DNA from: Clostridiales bacterium
Lineage (GTDB): Bacteria; Bacillota; Clostridia; Oscillospirales; Oscillospiraceae
Assembly: GCA_004555205.1 (NCBI GenBank)
Contig: SFIY01000009.1
Location: 1 to 64,000 of the forward strand
Direction of reading: 5' to 3'
DNA: 64,000 nucleotides
The notes below the pieces were generated by a model. That model saw only the letters and a program-made list of their open reading frames with translations. It was not told the DNA's origin and did no database searches. The position numbers and the translations under genes were made by a program. Positions 7,468 through 15,646 of this stretch are shown one piece after another. The first letter of the stretch is position 1, and the number at the start of each line of letters is the position of its first letter.

Positions 7468-9615
7468 ATGCAAACCATTGCCGAACTGCTTGCCGCTGAG
7501 CTGAAGCAGCCCCTTGATTATGTGCAGAATGTGATCGCGCTTTTGGACGAGGGCAACACCATACCGTTCATCGCCCGCTACCGTAAGGAGCTGCACGGTG
7601 CCATGGACGACACCACCCTGCGCGATCTGGCCGATCGCCTGCAGTATCTGCGCAATCTGGCCGACCGCCGTGAAACGGTAAAAAACACCATTGCCGAGCA
7701 GGGCAAGCTGACGGAGGAATTGGCTGCCGCCATTGACGGCGCCGCCACCTTGGCCGAGATCGAGGATTTGTACCGCCCCTATAAGCCCAAGCGCCGTACC
7801 CGCGCCACCGTCGCCAGGGAGAAGGGGCTGGAGCCGTTGGCGCAGCTGCTGTTTGCCCAGGAGGAATCCTGCCCCCTGCCGGAGCAGGCGGCCGCTGACT
7901 ATGTGGACGAGGAAAAGGGCGTCAGCAGCGTTGAGGAGGCCCTGCAGGGGGCCAATGACATTGTGGCCGAATGGATTAGTGACGATGCCTCCGTCCGCAA
8001 AACACTGCGTGAGCTGATGCTGCGTCAGGGCCGGCTTGTCACGGCCGCTGCCACGGAGGAAGACAGCGTCTACCGCAACTATTACGAGTTTTCCTCGCCG
8101 CTCCATAAGCTGCAGGATCATCAGGTTCTGGCCATCAATCGCGGCGAGAAGGAGAATTACCTGTCCGTCCGTGTGGAGATTGAGGACAGCGCGGCGCTGC
8201 CTGCCATCAACCGTCAGGTGCTGGGCTTTGCCTCTGCCGCCGTGCCCTTTGTGCGTGCCGCGGCGGAGGATGCGTGGCGCCGCCTGCTCCAGCCGTCGCT
8301 TGTCAACGAGATTCGCTCCCGGCTTTCCGATACCGCTTACGAGGGGGCCATTGCCAACTTTGCGCTGAACCTGAAGCCGCTGCTGATGCAGCCGCCTGTG
8401 AAGGGTCATGTGACCATGGGCCTCGACCCCGGCTATGCCCACGGCTGCAAGGTGGCGGTGATCGACGGTACCGGCAAGGTGCTGGATACCACGGTGGTCT
8501 ATCCCACCTTCGGTGAGCGCCAGAAGAAGGAGGCCATCGCCAAGCTGTCTGCCATGGCAAAGCGCCACGGGGTGGAGCATCTGGCCATCGGCAACGGTAC
8601 GGCCAGCCGCGAAACGGAGGCCATGGCGGTGGAAATGATCCGCGGCCTGCCGGGCGTGAGCTATATGATCGTCAATGAGGCCGGCGCGTCCGTGTACTCT
8701 GCCAGCAAGCTGGCGGCGGAGGAATTTCCCGATTACGATGTGAATCTGCGCTCCGCCGTGTCCATTGCCCGCCGTATGCAGGACCCGCTGGCGGAACTGG
8801 TCAAAATCGACCCCAAGGCCATCGGCGTGGGGCAGTACCAGCATGACTGCCCCCAGAAGCGTTTGGACGAAACGCTCAGCGGCGTGGTAGAGGACTGCGT
8901 CAACGCCGTAGGCGTGGATGTGAATACCGCCAGCGCCAGTCTGCTGGGCCGCGTGTCCGGCCTGAACGGCACAACGGCGAAGAACATCGTCAAATACCGC
9001 GAGGAGAACGGCGCCTTTACCGCCCGCAAACAGCTTTTGAAGGTGCCCAAGCTGGGCCCCAAGGCCTTTGAGCAGAGCGCCGGTTTTCTCCGCGTGCCGG
9101 AGAGCAAGTCCGTTCTCGACCATACCGGCGTCCATCCCGAAAGCTATGCCGCCGCGGAAAAGCTGCTGGCGCTGTGCGGCTATACGCTTGCGGATGTGGC
9201 GGCAGGGGAGATCGCCCTGCTTTCGCAGAAGGTGGAGCTGGCAGGGGAGGAAAAAATCGCCAAGGAAATCGGCGTGGGCGTGCCTACGCTGCGGGATGTG
9301 GTGAAGGAGCTGATGAAGCCGGGCCGCGATGTGCGCGACGACTTGCCTGCGCCGATCCTGCGCACCGATGTGCTGGACATCAAGGACCTCAAGCCCGGTC
9401 TGGTGCTCAGCGGCACGGTGCGCAATGTGGTGGATTTCGGCGTCTTCGTGGACATCGGCGTCCATCAGGACGGCCTGGTGCATATTTCGCAGGTGTGCAG
9501 TAAGTTCATCAAGCACCCCTCCGAGGTCGTTGCCGTAGGCGATATCGTCAAGGTGTCGGTGCTGGAGGTCGATGAAAAGAAGCACCGCATCAGCCTTTCC
9601 ATGAAGCAGGCGTAA
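7468..9615 (+). CDS. tex: Tex-family S1 RNA-binding transcription accessory protein
   Basis: A 715-residue Tex homologue, a nucleic-acid-binding protein related to eukaryotic Spt6 and linked to transcription. The order fits the family: an N-terminal helical domain (QTIAELLAAELK...), an RNase H-like YqgF domain around residue 317 (MGLDPGYAHGCKVAVID), a helix-hairpin-helix region near residues 480-560 (LLGRVSGLNGTTAKNIVKYREE), and a C-terminal S1 domain from about residue 640 (GLVLSGTVRNVVDFGVFVDIG to HRISLSMKQA). The ATG at 7468 follows GGGAAAGGAAAAG. Confidence 0.95.
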   Translation: MQTIAELLAAELKQPLDYVQNVIALLDEGNTIPFIARYRKELHGAMDDTTLRDLADRLQYLRNLADRRETVKNTIAEQGKLTEELAAAIDGAATLAEIEDLYRPYKPKRRTRATVAREKGLEPLAQLLFAQEESCPLPEQAAADYVDEEKGVSSVEEALQGANDIVAEWISDDASVRKTLRELMLRQGRLVTAAATEEDSVYRNYYEFSSPLHKLQDHQVLAINRGEKENYLSVRVEIEDSAALPAINRQVLGFASAAVPFVRAAAEDAWRRLLQPSLVNEIRSRLSDTAYEGAIANFALNLKPLLMQPPVKGHVTMGLDPGYAHGCKVAVIDGTGKVLDTTVVYPTFGERQKKEAIAKLSAMAKRHGVEHLAIGNGTASRETEAMAVEMIRGLPGVSYMIVNEAGASVYSASKLAAEEFPDYDVNLRSAVSIARRMQDPLAELVKIDPKAIGVGQYQHDCPQKRLDETLSGVVEDCVNAVGVDVNTASASLLGRVSGLNGTTAKNIVKYREENGAFTARKQLLKVPKLGPKAFEQSAGFLRVPESKSVLDHTGVHPESYAAAEKLLALCGYTLADVAAGEIALLSQKVELAGEEKIAKEIGVGVPTLRDVVKELMKPGRDVRDDLPAPILRTDVLDIKDLKPGLVLSGTVRNVVDFGVFVDIGVHQDGLVHISQVCSKFIKHPSEVVAVGDIVKVSVLEVDEKKHRISLSMKQA

Positions 9616-9620
9616 AACGC

Positions 9621-9649
9621 TTGCCAAAGGGAGAGCTGCCGCTTATAAT
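9621..9649 (+). promoter_or_regulatory. Promoter of the MgtC-family gene
   Basis: TTGCCA (9621-9626), 17 bp spacer, TATAAT (9644-9649). A strong sigma-A match located directly after tex and 30 bp before the GTG at 9680. Confidence 0.75.
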
Positions 9650-9679
9650 AAAGGCAGAACACGCAAAGGAGGGATCGCC

Positions 9680-10369
9680 GTGATCGCGCAACTGTTTCCC
9701 CAACTCATCGAATTGTCTCTTGTCACGGTACTGCTGCGCCTGCTGCTGGCGGTGCTCTGCGGCGGCGCGGTAGGCCTGGAGCGTGAGAGGAAAGGCCGCC
9801 CTGCCGGTTTCCGCACGCATATTCTGGTGTGCGTGGGCGCGGTACTGTGCATGATGACCAACCAGTACCTGCTGCGGTTTATCGGCAGCACCGATACGGC
9901 GCGTTTGGGCGCAGGAGTGCTCACCGGCATCAGCTTTTTAGGCGCCGGTACCATCATGGTCACCGGCCAGCGTCAGGTGAAGGGCCTGACCACGGCGGCA
10001 GGCCTGTGGGCGTCTGCGGCCATGGGCCTTGCCATCGGTGTAGGGTTTTACGAGGCGGCGCTGATCGCCTGCGTGGTCATTTTCATCGTGGAGCGGGCAC
10101 TGCAGAATGTGAGCCGTCAGCGTCAGCGGGTGAAGCATATGGAGCTTTATCTGGAGCTGCGCGACACGCACGCCCTGGGCGAGCTGATCGCCACGCTGCG
10201 AAGCCGTAGCTTAAAAGCGGAGGATGTGGATATTATTAAGCCGGAAACGGCGGAAAAACCGTCTCTGATCGCCTTCGTCACCCTGCGCAGCGGCGAAGCC
10301 GTCAGCTCGGAGGATGTGCTGACGATGCTGCGGGCCCTTGATGCGGTGCTGTGTGCCGAAGAAATGTAA
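9680..10369 (+). CDS. MgtC/SapB-family membrane protein
   Basis: A 229-residue protein. The N-terminal part (about residues 10-140) has four to five membrane segments and the family blocks GGAVGLERERKGRPAGFRTH, LGAGVLTGISFLGAGTIM and KGLTTAAGLWASAAMGLA. A soluble ACT-like domain follows (about 150-229). MgtC relatives are tied to adaptation to low magnesium and to modulation of membrane ATPases; no transporter activity is implied. The start is GTG at 9680 with AAAGGAGGG upstream. It has its own promoter and terminator. Confidence 0.9.
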   Translation: MIAQLFPQLIELSLVTVLLRLLLAVLCGGAVGLERERKGRPAGFRTHILVCVGAVLCMMTNQYLLRFIGSTDTARLGAGVLTGISFLGAGTIMVTGQRQVKGLTTAAGLWASAAMGLAIGVGFYEAALIACVVIFIVERALQNVSRQRQRVKHMELYLELRDTHALGELIATLRSRSLKAEDVDIIKPETAEKPSLIAFVTLRSGEAVSSEDVLTMLRALDAVLCAEEM

Positions 10370-10371
10370 AT

Positions 10372-10404
10372 AAAAAGGGATCGTCCGACGGACGATCTCT
10401 TTTT
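10372..10404 (+). terminator. Terminator after the MgtC-family gene
   Basis: GATCGTCC-GAC-GGACGATC hairpin, extended by an A-run before and a TTTTTT run after. Strong intrinsic terminator, likely usable in both directions. Confidence 0.85.
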
Positions 10405-10479
10405 TGACTTCATCCATACCGCGTGCGGAGCGATAAATGCCGCTATGGGGCGAATTTTGAGGAAATAAGCATAAAGTTG

Positions 10480-10509
10480 TTGCCTGCGGGGCCGCACAGA
10501 TGCTATACT
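10480..10509 (+). promoter_or_regulatory. Probable promoter of the YcxB-like gene
   Basis: TTGCCT (10480-10485), 18 bp spacer, TATACT (10504-10509), 64 bp before the ATG. Confidence 0.55.
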
Positions 10510-10572
10510 TATTACGGACGCGCTCTGCCATTGGCAGGCGGCGATGTTCAGAAAAAGAAAAGGAGAAAGAGA

Positions 10573-11607
10573 ATGGACGGAGCAAATTTTGTTGCAAAGG
10601 TCGTACCGGAGAAAAAGCATTATAAAGAATTTGGACGGATCCACATGAAAAAAACCAAGTTGTTCATAGTGTATTTGATCCTTGGCATCGTGTTTTATGC
10701 GGCGGATTTTTGCTTTACCGCGTTTGCCGACTTGGATTTGGATGTCTATTTGATAACGGTGTCTTATCTGTTGATTTTCTACTGCCTGTTCATGGGTGAT
10801 TTTCTGGGCAGCAGCAGTTATAAAGCCATCAATAAGAAACTGCAGGGCAATACGGAGACTTTCTATTTCGGTGAAACCGGCTTTTCCATCTATTCTGAGG
10901 TGCAGTCAAGCAATATCCGCTATGACGCCATAGAATCCGTGTATGAAAGTCCGGAGATCTTTGCGCTGTATGTCAATAAGAATGTCGCCCAGATCATTCC
11001 GAAGTCCTCCTTTGTAGAGGGCGAACCGGAAGCGTTCCGCCATTTTATGGAGGAGAAGGTGGCAGGGAAGGTAAAAGTTGTCAGCACCTCTAACCGCACG
11101 GCGCTGAAGATCGTAGCCGCCGTTTTGATTTTTGCGGCCATGATGGGCGGCCTGGTTCTGGCCGGCACCTTGCAGAAGCACCGCGCAGAGGCGCTGGAAA
11201 CCTATACCTGTCAGGAGTATACGGTGACCCTGCCGGGCAGCTTTTCCGAAGTAACGGCCGAGGGCTTTGAATATGCCTTGGAAAGCCGCGATGCCGTCGT
11301 GTTGGTGGGCAAAGAAACCTTTGATGAGGTGGCTGAGTATCTGCCGGAGCCTGTCACCATGCAGAGCTATGCGGCAAATATCATGGAGTATAATGAGATT
11401 ACGGAAGATATGCGTGAGCCCTCAACAGACGGCACAGCCCGTTTCTCCTATTATGTGGAGGACGATGACACGGAGTATTTTTACTATTTTGTCATCAGCG
11501 AAGGCGATAATGCGTTTTGGCTGACGAATTTCTGCTGTGAATCATCTGACGCAGAGGCGTATTATGATGATTTTGTCACGTGGGCAGATTCCATCACCGT
11601 GAAATAA
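10573..11607 (+). CDS. YcxB-like membrane protein with an extracytoplasmic domain
   Basis: A 344-residue protein. Two membrane segments lie near residues 26-75 (KLFIVYLILGIVFYAADF and DVYLITVSYLLIFYCLF). A YcxB-like soluble segment follows (YFGETGFSIYSE to FRHFMEEKV, about 95-160), then a third membrane segment (IVAAVLIFAAMMGGLVLAG) and a C-terminal domain of about 150 residues predicted on the other side of the membrane. The ATG at 10573 follows AAGGAGAAAGAG. The domain assignment is from pattern recognition, and no function is known. The gene is flanked by its own promoter and a terminator shared with spoIIID. Confidence 0.72.
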   Translation: MDGANFVAKVVPEKKHYKEFGRIHMKKTKLFIVYLILGIVFYAADFCFTAFADLDLDVYLITVSYLLIFYCLFMGDFLGSSSYKAINKKLQGNTETFYFGETGFSIYSEVQSSNIRYDAIESVYESPEIFALYVNKNVAQIIPKSSFVEGEPEAFRHFMEEKVAGKVKVVSTSNRTALKIVAAVLIFAAMMGGLVLAGTLQKHRAEALETYTCQEYTVTLPGSFSEVTAEGFEYALESRDAVVLVGKETFDEVAEYLPEPVTMQSYAANIMEYNEITEDMREPSTDGTARFSYYVEDDDTEYFYYFVISEGDNAFWLTNFCCESSDAEAYYDDFVTWADSITVK

Positions 11608-11611
11608 CAGG

Positions 11612-11645
11612 AAAGGGGATCGCCCGATGGGACGATCCCCTTTTT
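11612..11645. terminator. Bidirectional terminator between YcxB-like gene and spoIIID
   Basis: AAAGGGGATCG pairs with CGATCCCCTTT around an inner CCC-GAT-GGG hairpin, with A- and T-runs on both sides. It serves the convergent stops at 11607 and 11644. Confidence 0.85.
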
Positions 11646-11880
11646 ATTCGCCTTTGTATTTGCGCCGTGTGGCCATACCGCCGCGAATATGCCGCTGTGC
11701 CTTGTTCTCCTCCAAAATCTCCTTCACCTGCAGATACAATGTCCGGTTGTATAGCGGCAGCCGCTCCGAAAGATCCTTATGTACGGTGGACTTGCTGACG
11801 CCGAATTTTTTTGCCGCCGCGCGAACGGTCGTGCGGTTCTCTATGAGGTAAAGGGCCAGCTCACAGGCCCGTTCTTCCAT
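11644..11880 (-). CDS. spoIIID: Sporulation transcriptional regulator SpoIIID
   Basis: A 78-residue DNA-binding protein of the mother-cell programme, active after sigma-E and before sigma-K in the known endospore cascade. The core is almost diagnostic: TVRAAAKKFGVSKSTVHKDLSERLP holds the HTH, and RHIRGGMATRRKYKG the basic C-terminal part that contacts DNA. It is slightly shorter than the Bacillus protein, as is common in Clostridia. AAAGGTAAC precedes the ATG. It stands alone, divergent from a small unknown gene at 11996 with a 17-bp palindrome between them. Its presence supports an endospore former. Confidence 0.95.
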   Translation of the reverse strand: MEERACELALYLIENRTTVRAAAKKFGVSKSTVHKDLSERLPLYNRTLYLQVKEILEENKAQRHIRGGMATRRKYKGE

Positions 11881-11910
11881 GTTACCTTTGATAGCTCACC
11901 ACTCCCAAGA

Positions 11911-11927
11911 TGTACTTCAGCAGTACA
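11911..11927. promoter_or_regulatory. Palindrome in the spoIIID upstream region
   Basis: TGTACT (11911-11916), 5-bp spacer, AGTACA (11922-11927) is a perfect inverted repeat, 31 bp upstream of the spoIIID start and about 70 bp upstream of the divergent gene. Candidate operator; the binding protein is unknown. Confidence 0.4.
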
Positions 11928-11995
11928 TACATATGCCGGCGCCGCCGCGAAAAGTACAGTTTTGCGGGCATACTACCGATAGGGAGGTGATGAGG

Positions 11996-12217
11996 ATGAA
12001 AAAAGGCTCGCAGGGTCTGCCGCGGGACAGTACGCCGGATGTGCACCAGTTCCGCGGGATACCGGAAAGCTGCTTTGATCTCGTCAATCAGTACGGCACC
12101 TACGAAATTCAGGCGACCACGAATACGGAAAATGTATTCCCTCTGATCGGTCAGGGCCTGCCGGAACAGTGGAAGGACCTCAAAATCGACAAATACGATC
12201 TGGAGCGGGAGGAATAG
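11996..12217 (+). CDS. Small protein of unknown function divergent from spoIIID
   Basis: A 73-residue soluble acidic protein beginning MKKGSQGLPRD. GGGAGG at 11982-11987 lies 8 nt before the ATG at 11996, while the nearer in-frame ATG at 11990 would be only 2 nt away. The central block YGTYEIQATTNTENVFPLIGQG looks conserved and globular. There is no membrane segment or signal peptide. I do not recognise the family. The shared upstream region with spoIIID makes a sporulation role possible, which is an inference only. Confidence 0.65.
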   Translation: MKKGSQGLPRDSTPDVHQFRGIPESCFDLVNQYGTYEIQATTNTENVFPLIGQGLPEQWKDLKIDKYDLEREE

Positions 12218-12255
12218 CAGCAAAAGGACTGCCGACAAGGCAGTCCTTTTGTTGC
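12218..12255. terminator. Bidirectional terminator between convergent genes
   Basis: CAAAAGGACTGCC pairs with GGCAGTCCTTTTG around GACAA. It lies between the stops at 12217 (plus) and 12257 (minus, NhaC-family gene). Confidence 0.85.
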
Positions 12256-12256
12256 A

Positions 12257-13573
12257 TTACTTACTCTTTTTGTCAAATACGATGAACAGCAAGCTGCTCA
12301 GGCACAGCAGGAACGGGTAGAACAGCAGGGGAATGATCTCGAACGCGGAGACAGTGTAGCCCAGCGTGGCGCAGGCTGAGATCGCCACCAGCATCTGTGC
12401 ACCGTAGGGGATAATGCCCTGGAACACGCAGGAGAAGGTATCCAGCAGGGAAGCGGACCGCTTGGCGTCGATGCCGTAATCCTCGCTGACCTCCTTGGCA
12501 ATGGGACCGGCCATCACAATGGCCACGGTGTTGTTGGCGGTGGCAATGTCCATCAAACCCACCAGCAGACCGATACCCAACTGACCGCCGCGCTTTCCCT
12601 TAAACACACGGCGAATGAAGGCCAGCAGGCTCTCAAAACCGCCGTAGGCACGGATCAGACCGCACAGTGCGGACACCAGAATGGTGACCATAACGGTCTC
12701 AAACATGCCGCTCACACCGCTGCCCATGTTGCCCAGCAGCTCGAAGGCAGTCACCTGACCGGTAGATAGTGTGATGATCGCGCCGGTGGCGATACCCACC
12801 AGCAGCACCACGAACACATTCAGGCCCGCAATGCCGCCGATCAGCACCAGAATATAGGGGATGAGCAGGATCAGGTTGTGATCGCCGGTAGGCACACCGG
12901 ACACATCGGCGCGCAGAGAGATCACCAGGATCAGTGCCAGCGTAGCCAGCGCGGCAGGCAGCGCAATTTTGAAGTTGGCGCGGAACTTATCCTTCATCTG
13001 GCAGCCCTGGGTAGAGCAGGCGGCAATGGTGGTGTCGGAGATAAAGCTCAGGTTATCGCCGAACATGGCGCCGCCCATCACGGCTGCCACGCACAGGGGC
13101 AGGGAGAAGCCGGAATCGGCAGCCACCGGCACGGCAATGGGCACCAGCAGCGTGATGGTACCCACGCTGGTACCCATGGCGACGGACACGAAGCAGGCCA
13201 CCACAAACAGCACGGCCACAGCCAGCTTGGCAGGTGCCACGCTCAGCAGGAAGTAGGCGGCAGCCTCGGCGCTGGACCGGCCGGTCACGCCCACGAAGAT
13301 ACCGGCGGCCATGAAGATCAGGATCATGGTCATGATGTTCTTGTCGCCTACGCCTTTTGCCATCAGCTCCAGCTTGCCGTCAAACTTGACGGAGCGGTTT
13401 TGCAGACAGGCCACCAGGATGGCGGCAAGGAAGGCCACCACGATGGGGATTTGATAGAAGCCCATCTCGATTTTCAGTACATACTCGAAAAGAATGCCCA
13501 GGCCCAGATACAGGACCAGGAATACGGCGATCGGCAGCAGAGCCGCCGCCTTAGGTGCGGGTTTGTTGTTCAT
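12257..13573 (-). CDS. NhaC-family Na+/H+ antiporter-like permease
   Basis: A 438-residue integral membrane protein with about eleven hydrophobic segments. The signature ends in FGDNLSFISDTTIAA (near residue 170-185), and a second inverted-half counterpart, GLMDIATANNTVAIVMAGPIAKE, follows later. This places it in the NhaC superfamily, whose members exchange sodium or organic anions against protons or other anions. It follows cysE by 40 bp on the same strand with no terminator, so it appears to be the third gene of the cysK-cysE transcript. That context suggests a substrate connected to sulfur amino acid metabolism (inference). GAGG precedes the ATG. Confidence 0.85.
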   Translation of the reverse strand: MNNKPAPKAAALLPIAVFLVLYLGLGILFEYVLKIEMGFYQIPIVVAFLAAILVACLQNRSVKFDGKLELMAKGVGDKNIMTMILIFMAAGIFVGVTGRSSAEAAAYFLLSVAPAKLAVAVLFVVACFVSVAMGTSVGTITLLVPIAVPVAADSGFSLPLCVAAVMGGAMFGDNLSFISDTTIAACSTQGCQMKDKFRANFKIALPAALATLALILVISLRADVSGVPTGDHNLILLIPYILVLIGGIAGLNVFVVLLVGIATGAIITLSTGQVTAFELLGNMGSGVSGMFETVMVTILVSALCGLIRAYGGFESLLAFIRRVFKGKRGGQLGIGLLVGLMDIATANNTVAIVMAGPIAKEVSEDYGIDAKRSASLLDTFSCVFQGIIPYGAQMLVAISACATLGYTVSAFEIIPLLFYPFLLCLSSLLFIVFDKKSK

Positions 13574-13613
13574 AATTGCTTTCCTCTTTCTTGTATAGAT
13601 AATGTCTCAGGTG

Positions 13614-14474
13614 TTATGAATTTTTAAAGGTTGTTTCCGGTGCGCGGATCACCACGCGGGTCTCCGGCGATACGGAGGAGGTCAAAAAGGCGTTGCCGCC
13701 CACCACGCTGTTGGCGCCGATCACGGTGTCGCCGCCGAGGATGGAGGCGCCGGAGTAGATGGTGGCGCCGCTTTCCACGGTGGGGTGCCGCTTGCCGGGC
13801 AGGGAGGCGTGGCCGCCCCGGGGAGACAGCGCGCCCAGCGTGACCCCTTGGTACAGCTTCACATGGTCACCGATCACGGTGGTTTCGCCCACCACGATGC
13901 CGGTGCCGTGGTCGATGAAGAAGTAGGAGCCGATGGTGGCGCCGGGGTGGATGTCAATACCGGTACGGCTGTGAGCGTATTCGGTCATCATGCGGGGGAT
14001 GATGGGCACATGGCGCAGATACAGCTCGTGTGCCACGCGATAGGCGAAGATGGCGAACAGGCCCGGATAGGCGAAAACAACTTCCTCCTTGTTCTGCGCC
14101 GCAGGATCGCCGTCAAAAATGGCCTCCACATCTGTCAGCAGCGTGGATTGAACGGCGGGCAGGCAGTCGATGATCTGTCCGGCCAGCACCTTGGCGCAGG
14201 CTGCTTTCTCCTCCGGCAAAGCCAGCGCGATTTGCGCGGCAAGCTGTTTTTCAATGCGCTCTATCAGCAGGGCAGCATAGTTTTCCGGCTCTAAAGCCAT
14301 CAGCTCCTCGTCACCGAAGTAGGCGGGGAACATCAGCCGCCGCAGGTCGTTCAGAATCGTGATAATGGCGCTGCGGCTGGGTAAACGCAGATGCTGACCA
14401 TACATGGGAATTTGCGCGTTGCGCATATTTTCCGCCAAAGCGAGGGCGGCGCTGCAAATATGTGCAGAATACAT
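13614..14474 (-). CDS. cysE: Serine O-acetyltransferase (CysE/EpsC type)
   Basis: Transfers acetyl from acetyl-CoA to L-serine, giving O-acetylserine, the acceptor used by CysK. The 286-residue protein has the long N-terminal helical region seen in EpsC-type enzymes, then the left-handed beta-helix from about residue 175. Active-site blocks are HSRTGIDIHPGATIG, HGTGIVVGETTVIG and KRHPTVESGATIYSGA. The C-terminal tail is short and ends in NS. GGGAGGG overlaps the end of cysK, so the pair is translationally close. It is controlled by the upstream leader peptide and attenuator (inference). Confidence 0.95.
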   Translation of the reverse strand: MYSAHICSAALALAENMRNAQIPMYGQHLRLPSRSAIITILNDLRRLMFPAYFGDEELMALEPENYAALLIERIEKQLAAQIALALPEEKAACAKVLAGQIIDCLPAVQSTLLTDVEAIFDGDPAAQNKEEVVFAYPGLFAIFAYRVAHELYLRHVPIIPRMMTEYAHSRTGIDIHPGATIGSYFFIDHGTGIVVGETTVIGDHVKLYQGVTLGALSPRGGHASLPGKRHPTVESGATIYSGASILGGDTVIGANSVVGGNAFLTSSVSPETRVVIRAPETTFKNS

Positions 14475-14486
14475 AACGGCCCTCCC

Positions 14487-15416
14487 TTATTCGGCAAACA
14501 GCGGCGTGGAGAGATACCGCTCGCCGGTGTCGGGCAGCAGGGCCACGATGTTCTTGCCCCGGTTTTCTTCGCGCCGGGCCAACTGCTCGGCGGCCCACAG
14601 GGCAGCGCCCGAGGTAATGCCCACAAGGAAGCCCTCGCTTTTTGCCAGCAGCTTGCCGCTGCGGTAGGCGTCTGCCTCCTTTACGCGGATAATCTCGTCG
14701 ATGACCGAGCGGTCAAAGTTATCGGGCACAAAGTTTGCGCCGATGCCCTGCAGGCCGTGAGGGCCTGCGTGGCCCTCGCTGAGCATGGGGGAGGCGTCCG
14801 GCTCCACCGCCACGATCTGTACGGCGGGATTTTTCTCCTTGAGATAGCGTCCCACACCGGACACGGTGCCGCCGGTGCCGACCCCGGCCACAAAGATATC
14901 CACCTGCCCGTCGGTGTCGTGCCAGATCTCAGGCCCTGTGGTGCGATAGTGCGCCAGCGGGTTGGCGGGATTGTCAAACTGTCCGGCAATCAGGCTGCCC
15001 GGCGTAGCGGCGGCCAGCTCCTCGGCCTTGGCGATAGCGCCTGCCATGCCCTGACTGCCCGGGGTGAGGACCAGCTCTGCGCCGTAGGCTTTCAGCAGGG
15101 CGCGGCGCTCGGCGCTCATGGAGTCGGGCATGGTCAGAATCACGCGGTAGCCTTTGGCCACGCCCATGGCGGCCAGACCGATGCCGGTGTTGCCGGAGGT
15201 GGGTTCGATAATGGTGGCGCCCGGCTGAAGCTGACCGGCTTCTTCAGCGGCGCGAATCATCTGCAGCGCCACCCGGTCTTTGGCAGAGCCGGCGGGGTTG
15301 CAGCATTCCAATTTCACAAGTAAAGCGGCATCGAGGCCGCGCATTCGGCGGTAGTTGGCGATCTCCAGCAGGGGCGTGCGGCCCACCAACTGGTCAATAG
15401 AACGATAGATATTCAT
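14487..15416 (-). CDS. cysK: O-acetylserine sulfhydrylase (cysteine synthase)
   Basis: PLP enzyme that makes L-cysteine from O-acetylserine and sulfide. The 309-residue protein carries the PLP lysine at about residue 46 in NPAGSAKDR, the substrate loop EPTSGNTGIGLA (near 70-80), the phosphate-binding loop GVGTGGTVSGVGR (about 175-187) and the late SGAALWAA block. It is the first structural gene of the cysK-cysE-NhaC unit. An intrinsic terminator ends about 15 nt upstream of its start codon, preceded by the Met/Cys-rich leader peptide. AGAAAGGAAC precedes the ATG. Confidence 0.96.
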   Translation of the reverse strand: MNIYRSIDQLVGRTPLLEIANYRRMRGLDAALLVKLECCNPAGSAKDRVALQMIRAAEEAGQLQPGATIIEPTSGNTGIGLAAMGVAKGYRVILTMPDSMSAERRALLKAYGAELVLTPGSQGMAGAIAKAEELAAATPGSLIAGQFDNPANPLAHYRTTGPEIWHDTDGQVDIFVAGVGTGGTVSGVGRYLKEKNPAVQIVAVEPDASPMLSEGHAGPHGLQGIGANFVPDNFDRSVIDEIIRVKEADAYRSGKLLAKSEGFLVGITSGAALWAAEQLARREENRGKNIVALLPDTGERYLSTPLFAE

Positions 15417-15432
15417 AGGTAAGTTCCTTTCT

Positions 15433-15475
15433 GAAAAAATAAAAAAGCAGAGAGTGTGTCATACACTCTCTGCTT
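15433..15475 (-). terminator. Attenuator terminator in the cysK leader
   Basis: On the minus strand AGCAGAGAGTGT and ACACTCTCTGCT form a 13- to 14-bp stem with a tiny loop, followed by TTTTTT-A-TTTTTT. It lies between the leader peptide stop (15505) and the cysK start (15416), so it can only act on transcripts entering cysK. A preceding GGGGTATAA can pair, with one bulge, with TTATCCCC just 5' of the stem, which would give an alternative fold. Confidence 0.85.
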
Positions 15476-15504
15476 GGGGATAACAAAATCGCCGGCAGGG
15501 GGCC

Positions 15505-15615
15505 TTATACCCCTATGCCTTCCGCAGAAAACGCATGACAAAATTGCGCGCAACAACACATACACATACACATGGGCATGTGCATCATCATGTTGTTCAT
15601 GGCAAAACGGTTCAT
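15505..15615 (-). CDS. Met/Cys-rich leader peptide of the cysK operon
   Basis: A 36-codon ORF too short for usual gene finders. The ATG at 15615 is preceded by AAGGAG (15623-15628) with 7 nt spacing, which is optimal. The peptide has 9 Met and 6 Cys; residues 9-22 read MMMHMPMCMCMCCC. It ends with TAA at 15505, about 30 nt before the terminator that precedes cysK. The arrangement (promoter, leader rich in the pathway's end products, terminator, biosynthetic genes) is that of ribosome-mediated attenuation: shortage of Cys- or Met-tRNA would stall the ribosome and favour read-through. Translation and regulation are inferred. An overlapping 73-codon frame starts 4 nt earlier but has poorer spacing. 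Confidence 0.8.
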   Translation of the reverse strand: MNRFAMNNMMMHMPMCMCMCCCAQFCHAFSAEGIGV

Positions 15616-15646
15616 GCATTTTCTCCTTCGACAAATGTTGTAACTT

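Noticed and set aside
7399..9627. A 742-codon minus-strand open frame opposite tex
   Set aside because: It mirrors the whole tex gene, has shadow-type composition and no ribosome binding site. High GC makes such frames common here (also opposite pgk, groL and rnj).
10423..10572. Longer start for the YcxB-like protein
   Set aside because: The added segment would read through the promoter region, and the ATG at 10573 has AAGGAG directly upstream.
15413..15634. A 73-codon minus-strand frame running from the leader region into the cysK start
   Set aside because: Its ATG is only 3 nt from the ribosome binding site, it reads through the terminator stem, and the overlapping 36-codon frame has optimal spacing and a clear Met/Cys bias. 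I kept the shorter one.
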